NCBI RefSeq assembly: GCF_013213835.1
Contig: NZ_JABSSU010000003.1
Span: 425,796 to 489,795 of the forward strand
DNA: 64,000 nucleotides
Direction of reading: 5' to 3'
Origin: Winogradskyella sp.
Lineage (GTDB): Bacteria > Bacteroidota > Bacteroidia > Flavobacteriales > Flavobacteriaceae
Part shown: piece after piece, positions 8,478 to 17,066 of the stretch
How the letters are laid out: each line of letters begins with the position of its first letter
Numbering within the stretch: position 1 is the first letter of the stretch
Translations under genes and position numbers: made by a program
The notes under the pieces: model-generated
What the model saw: the letters and a program-made list of their open reading frames with translations, nothing else
What the model was told of the DNA's origin: nothing
The model's database searches: none

Positions 8478-9194
8478 ATGCAAATACAACCAGGCACGCT
8501 TTATCTTATCCCTACGCGTTTAGGAGATAATCCACCATTAGAAGTCCTTCCAATCTCTATTAAAAAAGTCATTGAAGACTTAGATCATTATATTGTGGAA
8601 AACGAAAAAACAGCAAGACGATTTATTAAACGTGTCACACCAAGTAAATCTCAACCGTCTTTAAAACTTAGTGTTCTTAATAAATACACCACAGAAGCTG
8701 AACGCAACACCTATTTAAACGCATGCCTTCAAGGTGAATCTGTTGGTTTACTATCTGAAGCTGGTTGTCCGGCCATTGCAGATCCTGGTTCAGATATTGT
8801 AAGTCTTGCGCATCAAATGAATATTAGGGTTGTACCATTAGTAGGACCTTCATCTATTCTGTTAGCGCTCATGGCTTCTGGAATGAACGGACAAGGTTTT
8901 ACCTTTAACGGATATCTACCAATAGATAAAGGCGAAAGGAAATCAAAAATTAAAGCCTTAGAACGTATTTCTTCAGAACTCAACCAAGCACAAATTTTTA
9001 TTGAAACACCCTATAGAAATATGAAAATGCTTGAAGATTTAACCAAGACATTGCAGCCTAATTCAAGAATCTGTGTGGCATGCGATATTACATTACCTAC
9101 TGAGTACATCAGAACCAAGACTGCGAAAGATTGGAAACAAAATAAAGAAGACCTCCATAAGAGGCCTGCTATTTTTATAATTCAAAAAGATTAA
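8478..9194 (+). CDS. SAM-dependent methyltransferase, tetrapyrrole-methylase/RsmI-like family
   Basis: The 238-residue protein has the tetrapyrrole-methylase fold used by RsmI: the opening GTLYLIPTRLGD, then SEAGCPAIADPGSDIVSLAHQ near residue 95, and VPLVGPSSILLALMASGMNGQGFTFNGYLP near residue 120. It lacks the extended C-terminal part of RsmI and has a distinctive N-terminal IENEKTARRFIK-like segment (IVENEKTARRFIKRV), so it is better seen as a paralogue than as the enzyme for 16S C1402. The substrate is unknown. Its stop overlaps by 4 bases with the stop of the convergent lysozyme-like gene. Confidence 0.85.
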   Translation: MQIQPGTLYLIPTRLGDNPPLEVLPISIKKVIEDLDHYIVENEKTARRFIKRVTPSKSQPSLKLSVLNKYTTEAERNTYLNACLQGESVGLLSEAGCPAIADPGSDIVSLAHQMNIRVVPLVGPSSILLALMASGMNGQGFTFNGYLPIDKGERKSKIKALERISSELNQAQIFIETPYRNMKMLEDLTKTLQPNSRICVACDITLPTEYIRTKTAKDWKQNKEDLHKRPAIFIIQKD

Positions 9195-9844
9195 AGAGTC
9201 ACCTTAGCTTTTTTATTCGGTTTAATCACAGAAGTGTCATAACCTGCAAATCGCTTCATGTAGTATCTTACAGTAGATCCGTAAGCATCGGCAAAATTAT
9301 CTGAACCATAGCTGCGTAAGAATTTCTTAACGCTTCCTGCCCCTGCAAGATGTGCAGCTGCTAAAATGCCCGATTCAGTCACCTTTACACCAGCAATTAC
9401 TTTACCGTCAAAACGTTTAATATCACGTCTTAGAATCCACTTATTACGTTCAGCATTTGCTATAAATGCCTTTTCTTGTAATTCTGGGTTGTATAAGAAT
9501 TGATTTGGTGAATAAATGCCTATCATCTCTAAGGTTGAAGCACCAAACTGATACTTACCAAGATAACCTAATGTATTTACTGTAAAATAGTCACCTCTTG
9601 ATTCTTTGAATGCCAAAGCTTCTTTGAAACCATCAAAAGACTTACCTAAATGTGGTGTGAAGACCTCTTTTGCATCATCTAACTCAGCAGTCATTGCTAA
9701 ATCTTTTGAAATATTATAATTGAGATCTAATCCTTCTGTAGAATAATCGCTAGGATTTAAGGATGAATTTGGATACAACGCCAATGCGATTAGTAAACAA
9801 ATTACGAAGGGTAATACAAAGTTTTTCACTCTATTTTTAACCAT
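9191..9844 (-). CDS. Membrane-anchored lysozyme/transglycosylase-like protein
   Basis: This 217-residue protein has an N-terminal signal or membrane segment (FVLPFVICLLIALALY) and a domain with the pattern FKESRGDYFTVNTLGYLGKYQFGASTLEMIG near residue 80, in which the ESRGxY glutamate followed by GKYQFG resembles the active-site region of lytic transglycosylases. Later segments (GILAAAHLAGAGSVKKFL, DAYGSTVRYYMKRFAGYD) also fit that fold. It probably cuts or binds peptidoglycan in the periplasm. It lies before other envelope genes on the same strand but has its own promoter region (9845-9962). Confidence 0.7.
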   Translation of the reverse strand: MVKNRVKNFVLPFVICLLIALALYPNSSLNPSDYSTEGLDLNYNISKDLAMTAELDDAKEVFTPHLGKSFDGFKEALAFKESRGDYFTVNTLGYLGKYQFGASTLEMIGIYSPNQFLYNPELQEKAFIANAERNKWILRRDIKRFDGKVIAGVKVTESGILAAAHLAGAGSVKKFLRSYGSDNFADAYGSTVRYYMKRFAGYDTSVIKPNKKAKVTL

Positions 9845-9962
9845 AACAGCTAACCTTTATTAGTAAAATATTTCCCCAAATAGACTTTACTAAATTGCGG
9901 TGCAAATATACGAATTTTTTCTAAATACTGAAAGTCAGGCTATTAAGCTTTGTTAAAAGTTA

Positions 9963-10868
9963 TCAAAAGTAGATATAATGCCACTTTACAGCGCCTTGAC
10001 TATTTAACGAAAACGTTGGAAATGGAACTTTAATTATGTTAAAAACGCTAAAAATTGTTTTCAAGACGGAAGAATTTGTCTTAATTCGGGTAAGGTCGAC
10101 ATCTAAACTTAAATAAAATTGTCGCACTCTATTTTGGTTAAGAAAATTGTCATCATTTGGGTTTCCTGTTAACATGCCGTCGGCACCATAACCAAATGCA
10201 ATATTTAACCATTTTGGAAAATTTTCGGTTTTAAAGAATGTACTAATATTTGCACTCAGCCAATAGGTTTGTCCATTATAATCTTTAAGAAATTCTTCAG
10301 ACAAACCATTTCCTAACTTTTCTGGCCGTTGACTTACAAAATCAGATCTAGAAAAGGAATACTTAAGCAATATGCGCTGTTCTTCCCAAAGTAACTCTTG
10401 CCCTACATATAAACCTGTACCCAATCCGTTAGCCATCATATCGCCCCAAGAAAAGCCCCATTCTTGCGAAAAGCCGTCCATCACTTCTACAGCGGTTAAA
10501 AACCCTAATCCTAAAGTAGCTCCGTAAAGCAATTGATTTTTTTCAGAAACACCTGCCCAATTCAAGGTATTGGCACCCAATTGTCCTAATTGATATGCTG
10601 AGAACACATGGCCAAGCTTATCCATTTGTAACCACTCTTCATTATCATTCAGTGTTTTAAACTTTGAGCGTGGATAATCTGCGTACCAAAGTCTATCAAG
10701 AGCTACCAATGTTACAGCCGCAAAAGTTGCTTCTGTAATTACAACTGCATTTTTTCTTGAATTATTAAGGGTATCACTAGGCTTTAAAAACTGATTAATT
10801 CTAGACTGAGCTGAAGTATTACACAGAAAACAAAAGAATACTACTATGCTATAAACCGAATATTTCAA
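9963..10868 (-). CDS. DUF2279 (YfiM-like) outer-membrane or periplasmic protein
   Basis: This 301-residue protein starts with a signal peptide (FCFLCNTSAQS) and carries the DUF2279 pattern: MDKLGHVFSAYQLGQLG near residue 85, then GLGFLTAVEVMDGFSQEWGFSWGDMMANGLG with conserved Asp, Gly and Trp residues. The family, which includes YfiM, has no firm function. The C-terminal half looks like amphipathic strands (WLNIAFGYGADGMLTG, FYLSLDVDLTRI), suggesting an outer-membrane location. It follows mltG by only 3 bases, so the two are cotranscribed and may share an envelope role. Confidence 0.8.
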   Translation of the reverse strand: MKYSVYSIVVFFCFLCNTSAQSRINQFLKPSDTLNNSRKNAVVITEATFAAVTLVALDRLWYADYPRSKFKTLNDNEEWLQMDKLGHVFSAYQLGQLGANTLNWAGVSEKNQLLYGATLGLGFLTAVEVMDGFSQEWGFSWGDMMANGLGTGLYVGQELLWEEQRILLKYSFSRSDFVSQRPEKLGNGLSEEFLKDYNGQTYWLSANISTFFKTENFPKWLNIAFGYGADGMLTGNPNDDNFLNQNRVRQFYLSLDVDLTRIKTNSSVLKTIFSVFNIIKVPFPTFSLNSQGAVKWHYIYF

Positions 10869-10871
10869 TCT

Positions 10872-11915
10872 CTATTTGTTAATACCTTTAGAAGACAAAT
10901 ATCTTTGATAAGCTCTAGCATTGTTATTATGCTGCGCTAAGGTCTTTGCAAACTTATGGTATCCTACACGTTTTGCATCAGCCGCAAAGTATAGGTATTT
11001 ATGACTCTCAGGATTTAATACGGCTTTTACTGCAGATAAATCTGGCATGGCAATTAAGCCTGGTGGCAATCCTTTATTTTGATAGGTATTGTAAGGTGAA
11101 TCAATGTCTTTATGTACATTAAGCACACGTCTTATCACAGTATTTTTATATTTCGGTAGCTGGTAAGCGGCAAACTTTAATGTCGGATCAGCTTGTAATG
11201 GCATACCTATTCTTAACCTATTTAAATACACTCCGGCTACTCTAGGTTGTTCATCTGCTTGTTTAGATTCTTCATGTACAATGGAAGCTAAAGTCATCAC
11301 CTCATTTGGTGTAAGGTTTAATGCCTTTGCCTTTTCCATTCTATCGGCATTCCAGAACCGTTTATATTCAACCAACATTTTATCTCTAAAACCTTCTGCA
11401 GACGTATTCCAAAAGAATTCATAACTATTTGGCAAATACAATCCTAATGCTGTAGCAGCACTAAATCCATTCTCAGCTAAAAAGGTTTCATCTTTCATAG
11501 CTTTAACAAGTGAAACACTATCTGCATCAATTTGACGACTTATTCTTCCTGCTAAATCTTCTAAAGTATGTTGATTGTTGAATGATAATTTTACAGGAAT
11601 ATTGTTACTTCTAATGGAATTAATAATGTCATTGTTATTCATTCCTTTTGTGATAGTGTATCTACCAGCTTTAATGTTTGTGGTATATTTCTTTTGTTTT
11701 GCTAAAGCGTCAAACGAACTAATATCCTTCAGTAAAGGCTCCAACTGAGCTTTAACATCCTCATAACTATCTTTACTCGAAATATTTATAAAGGCACTAT
11801 CATTATTAAATTTTGTATTTGGCTCAAACATAGCACCATAAATGTAATATGCAAAGGCACCAAAAACGAGAAGTCCGATAAGTGCTATAGCCCAAAGAAT
11901 TCTTTTTAAATACAT
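10872..11915 (-). CDS. mltG: Endolytic murein transglycosylase MltG
   Basis: The 347-residue protein has one N-terminal membrane span (ILWAIALIGLLVFGAFAYYIYG), a LysM-like region, and the YceG catalytic domain with LASIVHEESKQADEQPRVAGVYLNRLRIGMPLQADPT near residue 225; the first glutamate of HEES is the catalytic residue in MltG. The final part, SPYNTYQNKGLPPGLIAMPDLSAVKAVLNP, is also diagnostic. It cleaves nascent glycan strands in the periplasm and limits peptidoglycan chain length. It sits between a GNAT gene (3 bases away) and a DUF2279 gene (3 bases away) in one operon. Confidence 0.96.
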   Translation of the reverse strand: MYLKRILWAIALIGLLVFGAFAYYIYGAMFEPNTKFNNDSAFINISSKDSYEDVKAQLEPLLKDISSFDALAKQKKYTTNIKAGRYTITKGMNNNDIINSIRSNNIPVKLSFNNQHTLEDLAGRISRQIDADSVSLVKAMKDETFLAENGFSAATALGLYLPNSYEFFWNTSAEGFRDKMLVEYKRFWNADRMEKAKALNLTPNEVMTLASIVHEESKQADEQPRVAGVYLNRLRIGMPLQADPTLKFAAYQLPKYKNTVIRRVLNVHKDIDSPYNTYQNKGLPPGLIAMPDLSAVKAVLNPESHKYLYFAADAKRVGYHKFAKTLAQHNNNARAYQRYLSSKGINK

Positions 11916-11918
11916 AAA

Positions 11919-12443
11919 CTATTTAGAAATACGTTGTAATATATACTGATTAGAGTATGTTTCACCATGACATATCCAATCCTTTTTTAAACCCACAATA
12001 TTAAAGCCATTATTTTGAAATAGCTTTAGACTTGGCACATTATCTTCTGAAATATTTGCAAAAACTTGATGTAAATGCAATGTTTTAAAGCAATAATTCA
12101 CTAAGAGATCTAGCGCCTCCTTACCGTAACCTTGATGGCGATCATTAACGTTTTTAATAAGTATACCTATCCCTGCACGCTTATTCTTTGCGTCAAAATC
12201 GAAAACATCAATAAGACCTTTTACCTCATCATTATGAGCACAAATGACCAATCGTAATTGTTTAGCTTCATAAATGTCTTGATGCGCATTTTCAAGATAT
12301 TGCTTAATTAAAAATTTAGAATACGGTGTTTGCGTATCACTCAATTGCCAGAGTGACGTATCATTTTCAATGTCATAGATAAACTCAAGGTCTTCTGGCT
12401 CTAAAGCTCTTAAATAGATATGTTCACCATTTAGTGTTACCAT
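11919..12443 (-). CDS. GNAT-family N-acetyltransferase (RimJ/RimL-like)
   Basis: This 174-residue protein has the GNAT fold of the RimJ/RimL/SpeG type: YLRALEPEDLEFIYDIEND at the start, AGIGILIKNVNDRHQGYGKEALDLLVNYCF with the acetyl-CoA loop (RHQGYGKEAL) near residue 115, and a C-terminal FANISEDNVPSLKLFQNNGFNIVG with the usual Asn-x-x-Ser-x-x-Leu-Phe-x-x-x-Gly-Phe pattern. The substrate is unknown and may be a polyamine, a peptide N-terminus or a small amine. It overlaps the end of dapF by 7 bases and is cotranscribed with dapF and mltG. Confidence 0.85.
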   Translation of the reverse strand: MVTLNGEHIYLRALEPEDLEFIYDIENDTSLWQLSDTQTPYSKFLIKQYLENAHQDIYEAKQLRLVICAHNDEVKGLIDVFDFDAKNKRAGIGILIKNVNDRHQGYGKEALDLLVNYCFKTLHLHQVFANISEDNVPSLKLFQNNGFNIVGLKKDWICHGETYSNQYILQRISK

Positions 12444-13216
12444 ACTATTTCACCTTTAAAAACAAACTTGGCTGGTCCGATAAGCCATATATCTTCATAG
12501 CCGTTGTCATTTTTCCGGAATTTCACACTTAACTCACCACCTTGTGTTTGTAAAGTGATGTTGTTGGCCATAGATTTTTCAGACTTATGCATGGCTAGTG
12601 CCACTGCAGTAACTCCAGTTCCGCAAGATAAAGTCTCATCCTCAACACCACGTTCATAGGTTCTTACAGCGAAAGTATCATCTGCAATTTGTTCAACAAA
12701 ATTAACGTTACTTCCAGCCTTACCATAAGGTTCATTATACCTTATTTTAGCTCCATTGGTTTTCACTTCAAATTCACTAAGATTAGAAACCATCTCAACA
12801 TGGTGTGGCGAACCTGTATCTAAGAATAGATGATTTTTATGAGCTTCAATACTGTCAACATCTTGCATTTGTAGTTTAACACTACCATCATTAATTTCTG
12901 CTTTGTGCAAACCATCAATGGCAAGAAATTCTGCTTCAGATTCAATTAAACCAATGTCTTTTGCAAAAGCCACAATACTTCGGCCACCATTACCACACAT
13001 GGTACTTTCGTTACCATCTGAATTGAAGTAAACCATTCTAAAATCAGTATTTTTGTCATTTTCTAGTAAGATAAAGCCATCAGCTCCAATGCCAAATCGT
13101 CTGTCGCATAATTCTGCGATACGTTTGGTATCATTTTTGTCTATTTGAGATGAACGATTATCAACAATAATAAAATCGTTTCCTGTACCCTGATATTTAT
13201 AAAATGTCACTTGCAT
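12437..13216 (-). CDS. dapF: Diaminopimelate epimerase
   Basis: The 259-residue protein converts LL- to meso-diaminopimelate, used for lysine and for peptidoglycan cross-links. Both catalytic cysteines are visible in their motifs: ESTMCGNGGRSIVAFA near residue 75 and EDETLSCGTGVTAVALAM near residue 195. The opening FYKYQGTGNDFIIVDNR is the standard DapF start. It is the first gene of an operon that continues into a GNAT gene, mltG and a DUF2279 protein, which links cell-wall precursor supply with cell-wall remodelling. Confidence 0.97.
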   Translation of the reverse strand: MQVTFYKYQGTGNDFIIVDNRSSQIDKNDTKRIAELCDRRFGIGADGFILLENDKNTDFRMVYFNSDGNESTMCGNGGRSIVAFAKDIGLIESEAEFLAIDGLHKAEINDGSVKLQMQDVDSIEAHKNHLFLDTGSPHHVEMVSNLSEFEVKTNGAKIRYNEPYGKAGSNVNFVEQIADDTFAVRTYERGVEDETLSCGTGVTAVALAMHKSEKSMANNITLQTQGGELSVKFRKNDNGYEDIWLIGPAKFVFKGEIVW

Positions 13217-13267
13217 AGTAGCCGCAAATATAAGAATAATGCGAGTAAAATTGAGGAGTTAAGGCAG

Positions 13268-13340
13268 CGTTAAAGTTAGCGTTAAATAGTCGTTAAAACA
13301 GTAATGAAGATTCAATAAAAATCTAAATTTAGTCGTTAAA
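13268..13340. repeat. Phased CGTTAAA direct repeats upstream of the DegP-type protease
   Basis: CGTTAAA occurs at 13268, 13280, 13291 and 13334. The first three are 12 and 11 bases apart, about one helical turn, so they would face the same side of the DNA. They lie in the 150-base gap between divergent dapF and the protease gene and look like a multi-site operator. Confidence 0.5.
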
Positions 13341-13366
13341 TAGTTAAACTTAAATCTGAAAAAATC

Positions 13367-14785
13367 ATGAAGAGAATTTTGACATTGGTATTTGTTTCGG
13401 CATTAGGTGGTCTATTAACCCTTGGTGGTTACAAACTTTTTGTAGAACAAGACACTCAAAAAGAATCACTTGCGGTTGAACAAATTGAAGATACACCAAT
13501 ATATGTTCCAACAAATACCTCACCTATTTTAAATAGCACAGCTGTAACACCAAGCTTCGTTGAAGCTGCAGAAAAATCTATCGACGCCGTAGTACATGTT
13601 AAGAACACCGCTGTAGTTTCTGGAAGATACACCATGGAAGATTTATTCTTTGGTCGCAGTTCTCAAAGACAACAAATAGGTACAGGAAGTGGTGTTATTA
13701 TTTCACCAACAGGTTATATCGTTACCAATAACCACGTGATTAAAAATGCCACTGAAATAAGTATTACGCTTAATAACAATAAAGTATACACTGCCGAACT
13801 TGTTGGTACTGATGAAGGCACTGACATCGCACTATTAAAAATTGAAGCTGACGAAGAATTACCGTTTATGGCATTCGGTGATTCTGATAACGCTAAGGTT
13901 GGAGAATGGGTATTAGCAGTAGGTAATCCTTTTAATCTTAATTCTACGGTCACTGCTGGTATCATAAGTGCAAAATCGAGAGATTTAAGCGGAAAGAACT
14001 TGCAATCTTTTATTCAAACCGATGCAGCAGTTAACCCAGGAAATTCTGGTGGTGCTTTAGTGAATACAAATGGTGATCTTATAGGAATAAACACTGCAAT
14101 TTCATCGAGAGACGGTTCTTACATCGGATACTCATTTGCGGTACCAAGTAATATTACACGTAAAATTGTAAATGATATTATGGAATATGGTAATGTGCAA
14201 AATGGCATATTAGGTGTAGTTGGCGAAGCTTTAAATAGTAAAGCTGCCGAACGTCGTGGTATAGATATTACAGAAGGTTTTTATGTGAGTGAAGTTACTG
14301 AAGACACTGGTGCTGATAAAGCAGGCATCCAATCTGGTGACATCATTCAGAAATTAGATGATGTAAAAATTAATAAATTCTCTGATTTATCTGGCTACTT
14401 AAAAACCAGAAGTCCTGGTGATATTGTTTCGGTGACATTGCATAGAGATGGTGACAAAAAAATAGTTCCTGTTACCTTGTTGAGGAAAAATATGACCATC
14501 ATCCCGATTATAGGAAGTGTAAAGAACGCCACAGAAAAAGAATTGAAAAAAAATAATCTTGAGTATGGTGTAAAAATAACTGATCTTGTTGATGATAAAG
14601 AATTTGAATCTTATTGGAAGGAAAATGGTGTGGATGAAGGCAGTATTATCACACGTATTAATGGGCAAAAATTATATACTATAAATGATGTTGAAGAGGC
14701 TATCAAGAAAAGAAGCTATAATCAAACGTTTCAAATTGAAATCTTAAATAAAGAAGGTGAAAAGGTCGTTTATAATTTTAGATAA
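13367..14785 (+). CDS. degP: Do/DegP-type periplasmic serine endopeptidase
   Basis: This 472-residue protein has an N-terminal signal or anchor (TLVFVSALGGLLTLGGYKLF), a trypsin-like domain and two PDZ domains. The catalytic triad is visible: histidine in IVTNNHVIKNA (about residue 125), aspartate in GTDIALLKIEA (about 155) and serine in NPGNSGGALVN (about 229). PDZ1 follows near residues 280-375 (GILGVVGEAL ... DKAGIQSGDIIQKLDDVKI), with a shorter second PDZ near the C-terminus (DEGSIITRINGQKL). It degrades or refolds damaged envelope proteins. Phased CGTTAAA repeats precede it and a strong terminator follows it, so it is monocistronic. Confidence 0.93.
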   Translation: MKRILTLVFVSALGGLLTLGGYKLFVEQDTQKESLAVEQIEDTPIYVPTNTSPILNSTAVTPSFVEAAEKSIDAVVHVKNTAVVSGRYTMEDLFFGRSSQRQQIGTGSGVIISPTGYIVTNNHVIKNATEISITLNNNKVYTAELVGTDEGTDIALLKIEADEELPFMAFGDSDNAKVGEWVLAVGNPFNLNSTVTAGIISAKSRDLSGKNLQSFIQTDAAVNPGNSGGALVNTNGDLIGINTAISSRDGSYIGYSFAVPSNITRKIVNDIMEYGNVQNGILGVVGEALNSKAAERRGIDITEGFYVSEVTEDTGADKAGIQSGDIIQKLDDVKINKFSDLSGYLKTRSPGDIVSVTLHRDGDKKIVPVTLLRKNMTIIPIIGSVKNATEKELKKNNLEYGVKITDLVDDKEFESYWKENGVDEGSIITRINGQKLYTINDVEEAIKKRSYNQTFQIEILNKEGEKVVYNFR

Positions 14786-14808
14786 CCTTTTACAAACTAT
14801 AAAATTCA

Positions 14809-14839
14809 AACCTTCAAGTGAGTACTTGAAGGTTTTTTT
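14809..14839 (+). terminator. Intrinsic terminator after degP
   Basis: AACCTTCAAG (14809-14818) pairs with CTTGAAGGTT (14825-14834), an extra T-A pair closes the loop to four bases, and a run of seven T follows. It lies 24 bases after the protease stop. Confidence 0.85.
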
Positions 14840-14936
14840 ATGTCCTAAAACCTATACATACGCAACCTCATCACCTATAAATTTCTTACAAGAAAAAAAT
14901 ATTGACAAAACATGCTACGAAAACGTTTGAAATATG

Positions 14937-14944
14937 TACTTTTG
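14937..14944 (+). promoter_or_regulatory. Candidate -7 box for gap, with an adjacent AAACGTTT palindrome
   Basis: TACTTTTG is a perfect TAnnTTTG box. Transcription near 14951 would put the ATG at 14977 as the first usable start. The palindrome AAACGTTT (14921-14928) lies just upstream, in the -20 to -30 region, and could be an operator half of the LacI/CcpA type, though this is only a shape argument. No -33 TTG sits at 17-23 bases. Confidence 0.45.
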
Positions 14945-14976
14945 ATCAAATTTTAACACTAATATATCTACACAAA

Positions 14977-16425
14977 ATGGGTTTTAATGACACTTATGAA
15001 AAAGAGTTAGCCTTTCAAGCAGATCGTCGAAGAGCGACTGTAGAATTTATTAAAACTGTAAGCGATTTATGGTATGACAATTCCATTGAATTGGTATTAT
15101 TCAGAAATCAACTTATTGACAGAAACGTCAGTGAAATTTTAAACCTTCACGAATACGCAGGTGAATTTGTACAAAAGCCAATTTCAATTTTTGATTCCGT
15201 TGAAATAGCTCAAGCTATTAAACAACTTAATTTGCAACCCGCTAAATTAGACATTGGTAAATTAACGTATGAGTATCAGTTAGAGGATCAGAAATACGGA
15301 AATGCCACTGCTTTTGTTTCTGATAAACTTGTTGAAGCAAAAAATGCTAGAGTTATAGAACCTAAAGATGTGGTACTATACGGTTTTGGAAGAATCGGAA
15401 GACTTGTTGCTCGCGAGCTCATGACTCAGGCTGGTAAAGGCATGCAGCTTAGACTTAGAGCAATAGTAACTCGAGGCGAAATTAACGCCACTGTATTAGA
15501 AAAGCGCGCATCCTTATTACGAAATGATTCTGTTCACGGTGACTTCTCTGGTATGGTATCTATTGATGTTGAACAGGACTCACTTATTATTAACGGTACT
15601 ACCGTAAAGATTATTTCGGCTAATAATCCAGAAGATATTGATTATACTAAATATGGAATTAATGATGCTTTAGTTATTGATAACACAGGTGCTTTTAGAG
15701 ACGATAAAGCCTTAGGAAGACATTTAAAAGCTAAAGGCGTTAGTAAAGTTTTACTTACTGCACCAGGCAAAGGAGTGCCAAATATTGTTCATGGTGTTAA
15801 TCATAAAGAACATGACCCTGAAAAAGTAAACATCTTCTCTGCAGCATCTTGTACCACTAATGCTATTACGCCTGTTTTAAAAGCAATGGAAGATTCATTT
15901 GGTGTAAAATCGGGTCATTTAGAAACTATACATGCGTATACTAACGATCAGAATTTGGTGGATAATTTCCATAAAAAATACAGACGCGGTAGAGCTGCTG
16001 GTTTAAATATGGTTATCACAGAAACTGGAGCAGGAAAAGCCGTGAGTAAGGCTTTACCATCTTTGGAAGGTAAATTAACATCTAACGCCATTAGAGTACC
16101 AGTACCTAACGGATCTTTAGCAATTCTAAATCTTGAATTAGAAAAGAAAACCTCGGTTGATGCAGTTAATACCATCATGAAAAAATATGCGCTTGAAGGT
16201 AATTTGGTAGAGCAAATTAAATATGAAATGAGTGATGAACTAGTGTCTAGCGATATTGTTGGTAGTTCTGCACCATCTATTTATGATAGTAAAGCAACTA
16301 TTGTAAGACCAGATGGAAAAAACGCTATTCTATATATCTGGTATGATAATGAATATGGCTATTCACACCAAGTAATACGCCTGGCAAAATATATTTCTAA
16401 AGTAAGACGATTTACTTACTATTAG
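14977..16425 (+). CDS. gap: Glyceraldehyde-3-phosphate dehydrogenase, long form
   Basis: This 482-residue protein has a normal GAPDH core after about 130 extra N-terminal residues. The core starts at VVLYGFGRIGRLVARELM (NAD-binding glycine motif), has the catalytic cysteine in SAASCTTNAITPVLKAME near residue 293, and the phosphate-binding ETGAGKAVSKALPSLEGKL region. It ends with the conserved WYDNEYGYSHQVIRLAKY. The N-terminal part (FNDTYEKELAFQADRRRATVEFI) is helical and of unknown role; long forms of this kind are usual in flavobacteria. It performs the central oxidative step of glycolysis or its reverse. A terminator follows. Confidence 0.95.
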   Translation: MGFNDTYEKELAFQADRRRATVEFIKTVSDLWYDNSIELVLFRNQLIDRNVSEILNLHEYAGEFVQKPISIFDSVEIAQAIKQLNLQPAKLDIGKLTYEYQLEDQKYGNATAFVSDKLVEAKNARVIEPKDVVLYGFGRIGRLVARELMTQAGKGMQLRLRAIVTRGEINATVLEKRASLLRNDSVHGDFSGMVSIDVEQDSLIINGTTVKIISANNPEDIDYTKYGINDALVIDNTGAFRDDKALGRHLKAKGVSKVLLTAPGKGVPNIVHGVNHKEHDPEKVNIFSAASCTTNAITPVLKAMEDSFGVKSGHLETIHAYTNDQNLVDNFHKKYRRGRAAGLNMVITETGAGKAVSKALPSLEGKLTSNAIRVPVPNGSLAILNLELEKKTSVDAVNTIMKKYALEGNLVEQIKYEMSDELVSSDIVGSSAPSIYDSKATIVRPDGKNAILYIWYDNEYGYSHQVIRLAKYISKVRRFTYY

Positions 16426-16450
16426 AATAGAAATGAAGAAGAAAGAAGAG

Positions 16451-16477
16451 AATCTTGCCGATTGGCAAGATTTTTTT
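16451..16477 (+). terminator. Intrinsic terminator after gap
   Basis: AATCTTGCC (16451-16459) pairs with GGCAAGATT (16464-16472) around a 4-base loop, followed by a run of seven T. It lies 25 bases after the gap stop. Confidence 0.88.
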
Positions 16478-16538
16478 GTTTTAACGCAACCAAATTGCAA
16501 TTTCTGTATCTAAATAATATAACGCTAAAAAATCAATC

Positions 16539-17060
16539 ATGAAAAAGCATTTCTTGTGTTTCGGTATCATTTGTGTACTTATCACTAGCTGTATCGGTTG
16601 GGGTCTAGACGATGACGTCGTTAATGAAGATCCTTTTGGTCCAACTTTCAATTATCAACCTGTTACTATGAATCGCGCTGAGTTTGAAACTACAACTTCT
16701 GTAGAATCTACACCACGTACCATTATTAATTCAGGAAAGATTTATGTAAAGGGTAATTATATTTATGTCAATGAAGTTAATAAAGGATTTCATATTATTA
16801 ATAATACAGACCCAACAAATCCTGTAAACATTGGATTTATACAAGTACTGGGTTCTTCAGATTTAAGTATTAAAGAGAATGTCTTTTACGTAAATAATGC
16901 CACTGATCTTCTCGCTTTTACTTTAGACGAAAGTACAGAAACCATTACTATCACCAAACGCTTAGAAAATGTGTTTCCACAGATTTGGACACCTGAAGGT
17001 CCAGGCTTTTATGACATTGCAGACAATGAAGTTATCATAGATTGGGAATTTATAAACTAA
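16539..17060 (+). CDS. LVIVD-repeat-like lipoprotein
   Basis: This 173-residue protein has a lipoprotein signal (VLITSC, acylated Cys about residue 18). The rest resembles LVIVD propeller repeats: GKIYVKGNYIYVNEVNKGFHIINNTDPTNPVNIGFI and LSIKENVFYVNNATDLLAFTL each give the pattern of hydrophobic strand, xxxGhhIhD-like turn and NPxxxG. It is too short for a full propeller by itself. A second protein with the same repeats follows 6 bases later, so they probably work together at the cell envelope. The function is unknown. Confidence 0.65.
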   Translation: MKKHFLCFGIICVLITSCIGWGLDDDVVNEDPFGPTFNYQPVTMNRAEFETTTSVESTPRTIINSGKIYVKGNYIYVNEVNKGFHIINNTDPTNPVNIGFIQVLGSSDLSIKENVFYVNNATDLLAFTLDESTETITITKRLENVFPQIWTPEGPGFYDIADNEVIIDWEFIN

Positions 17061-17066
17061 ATCATC

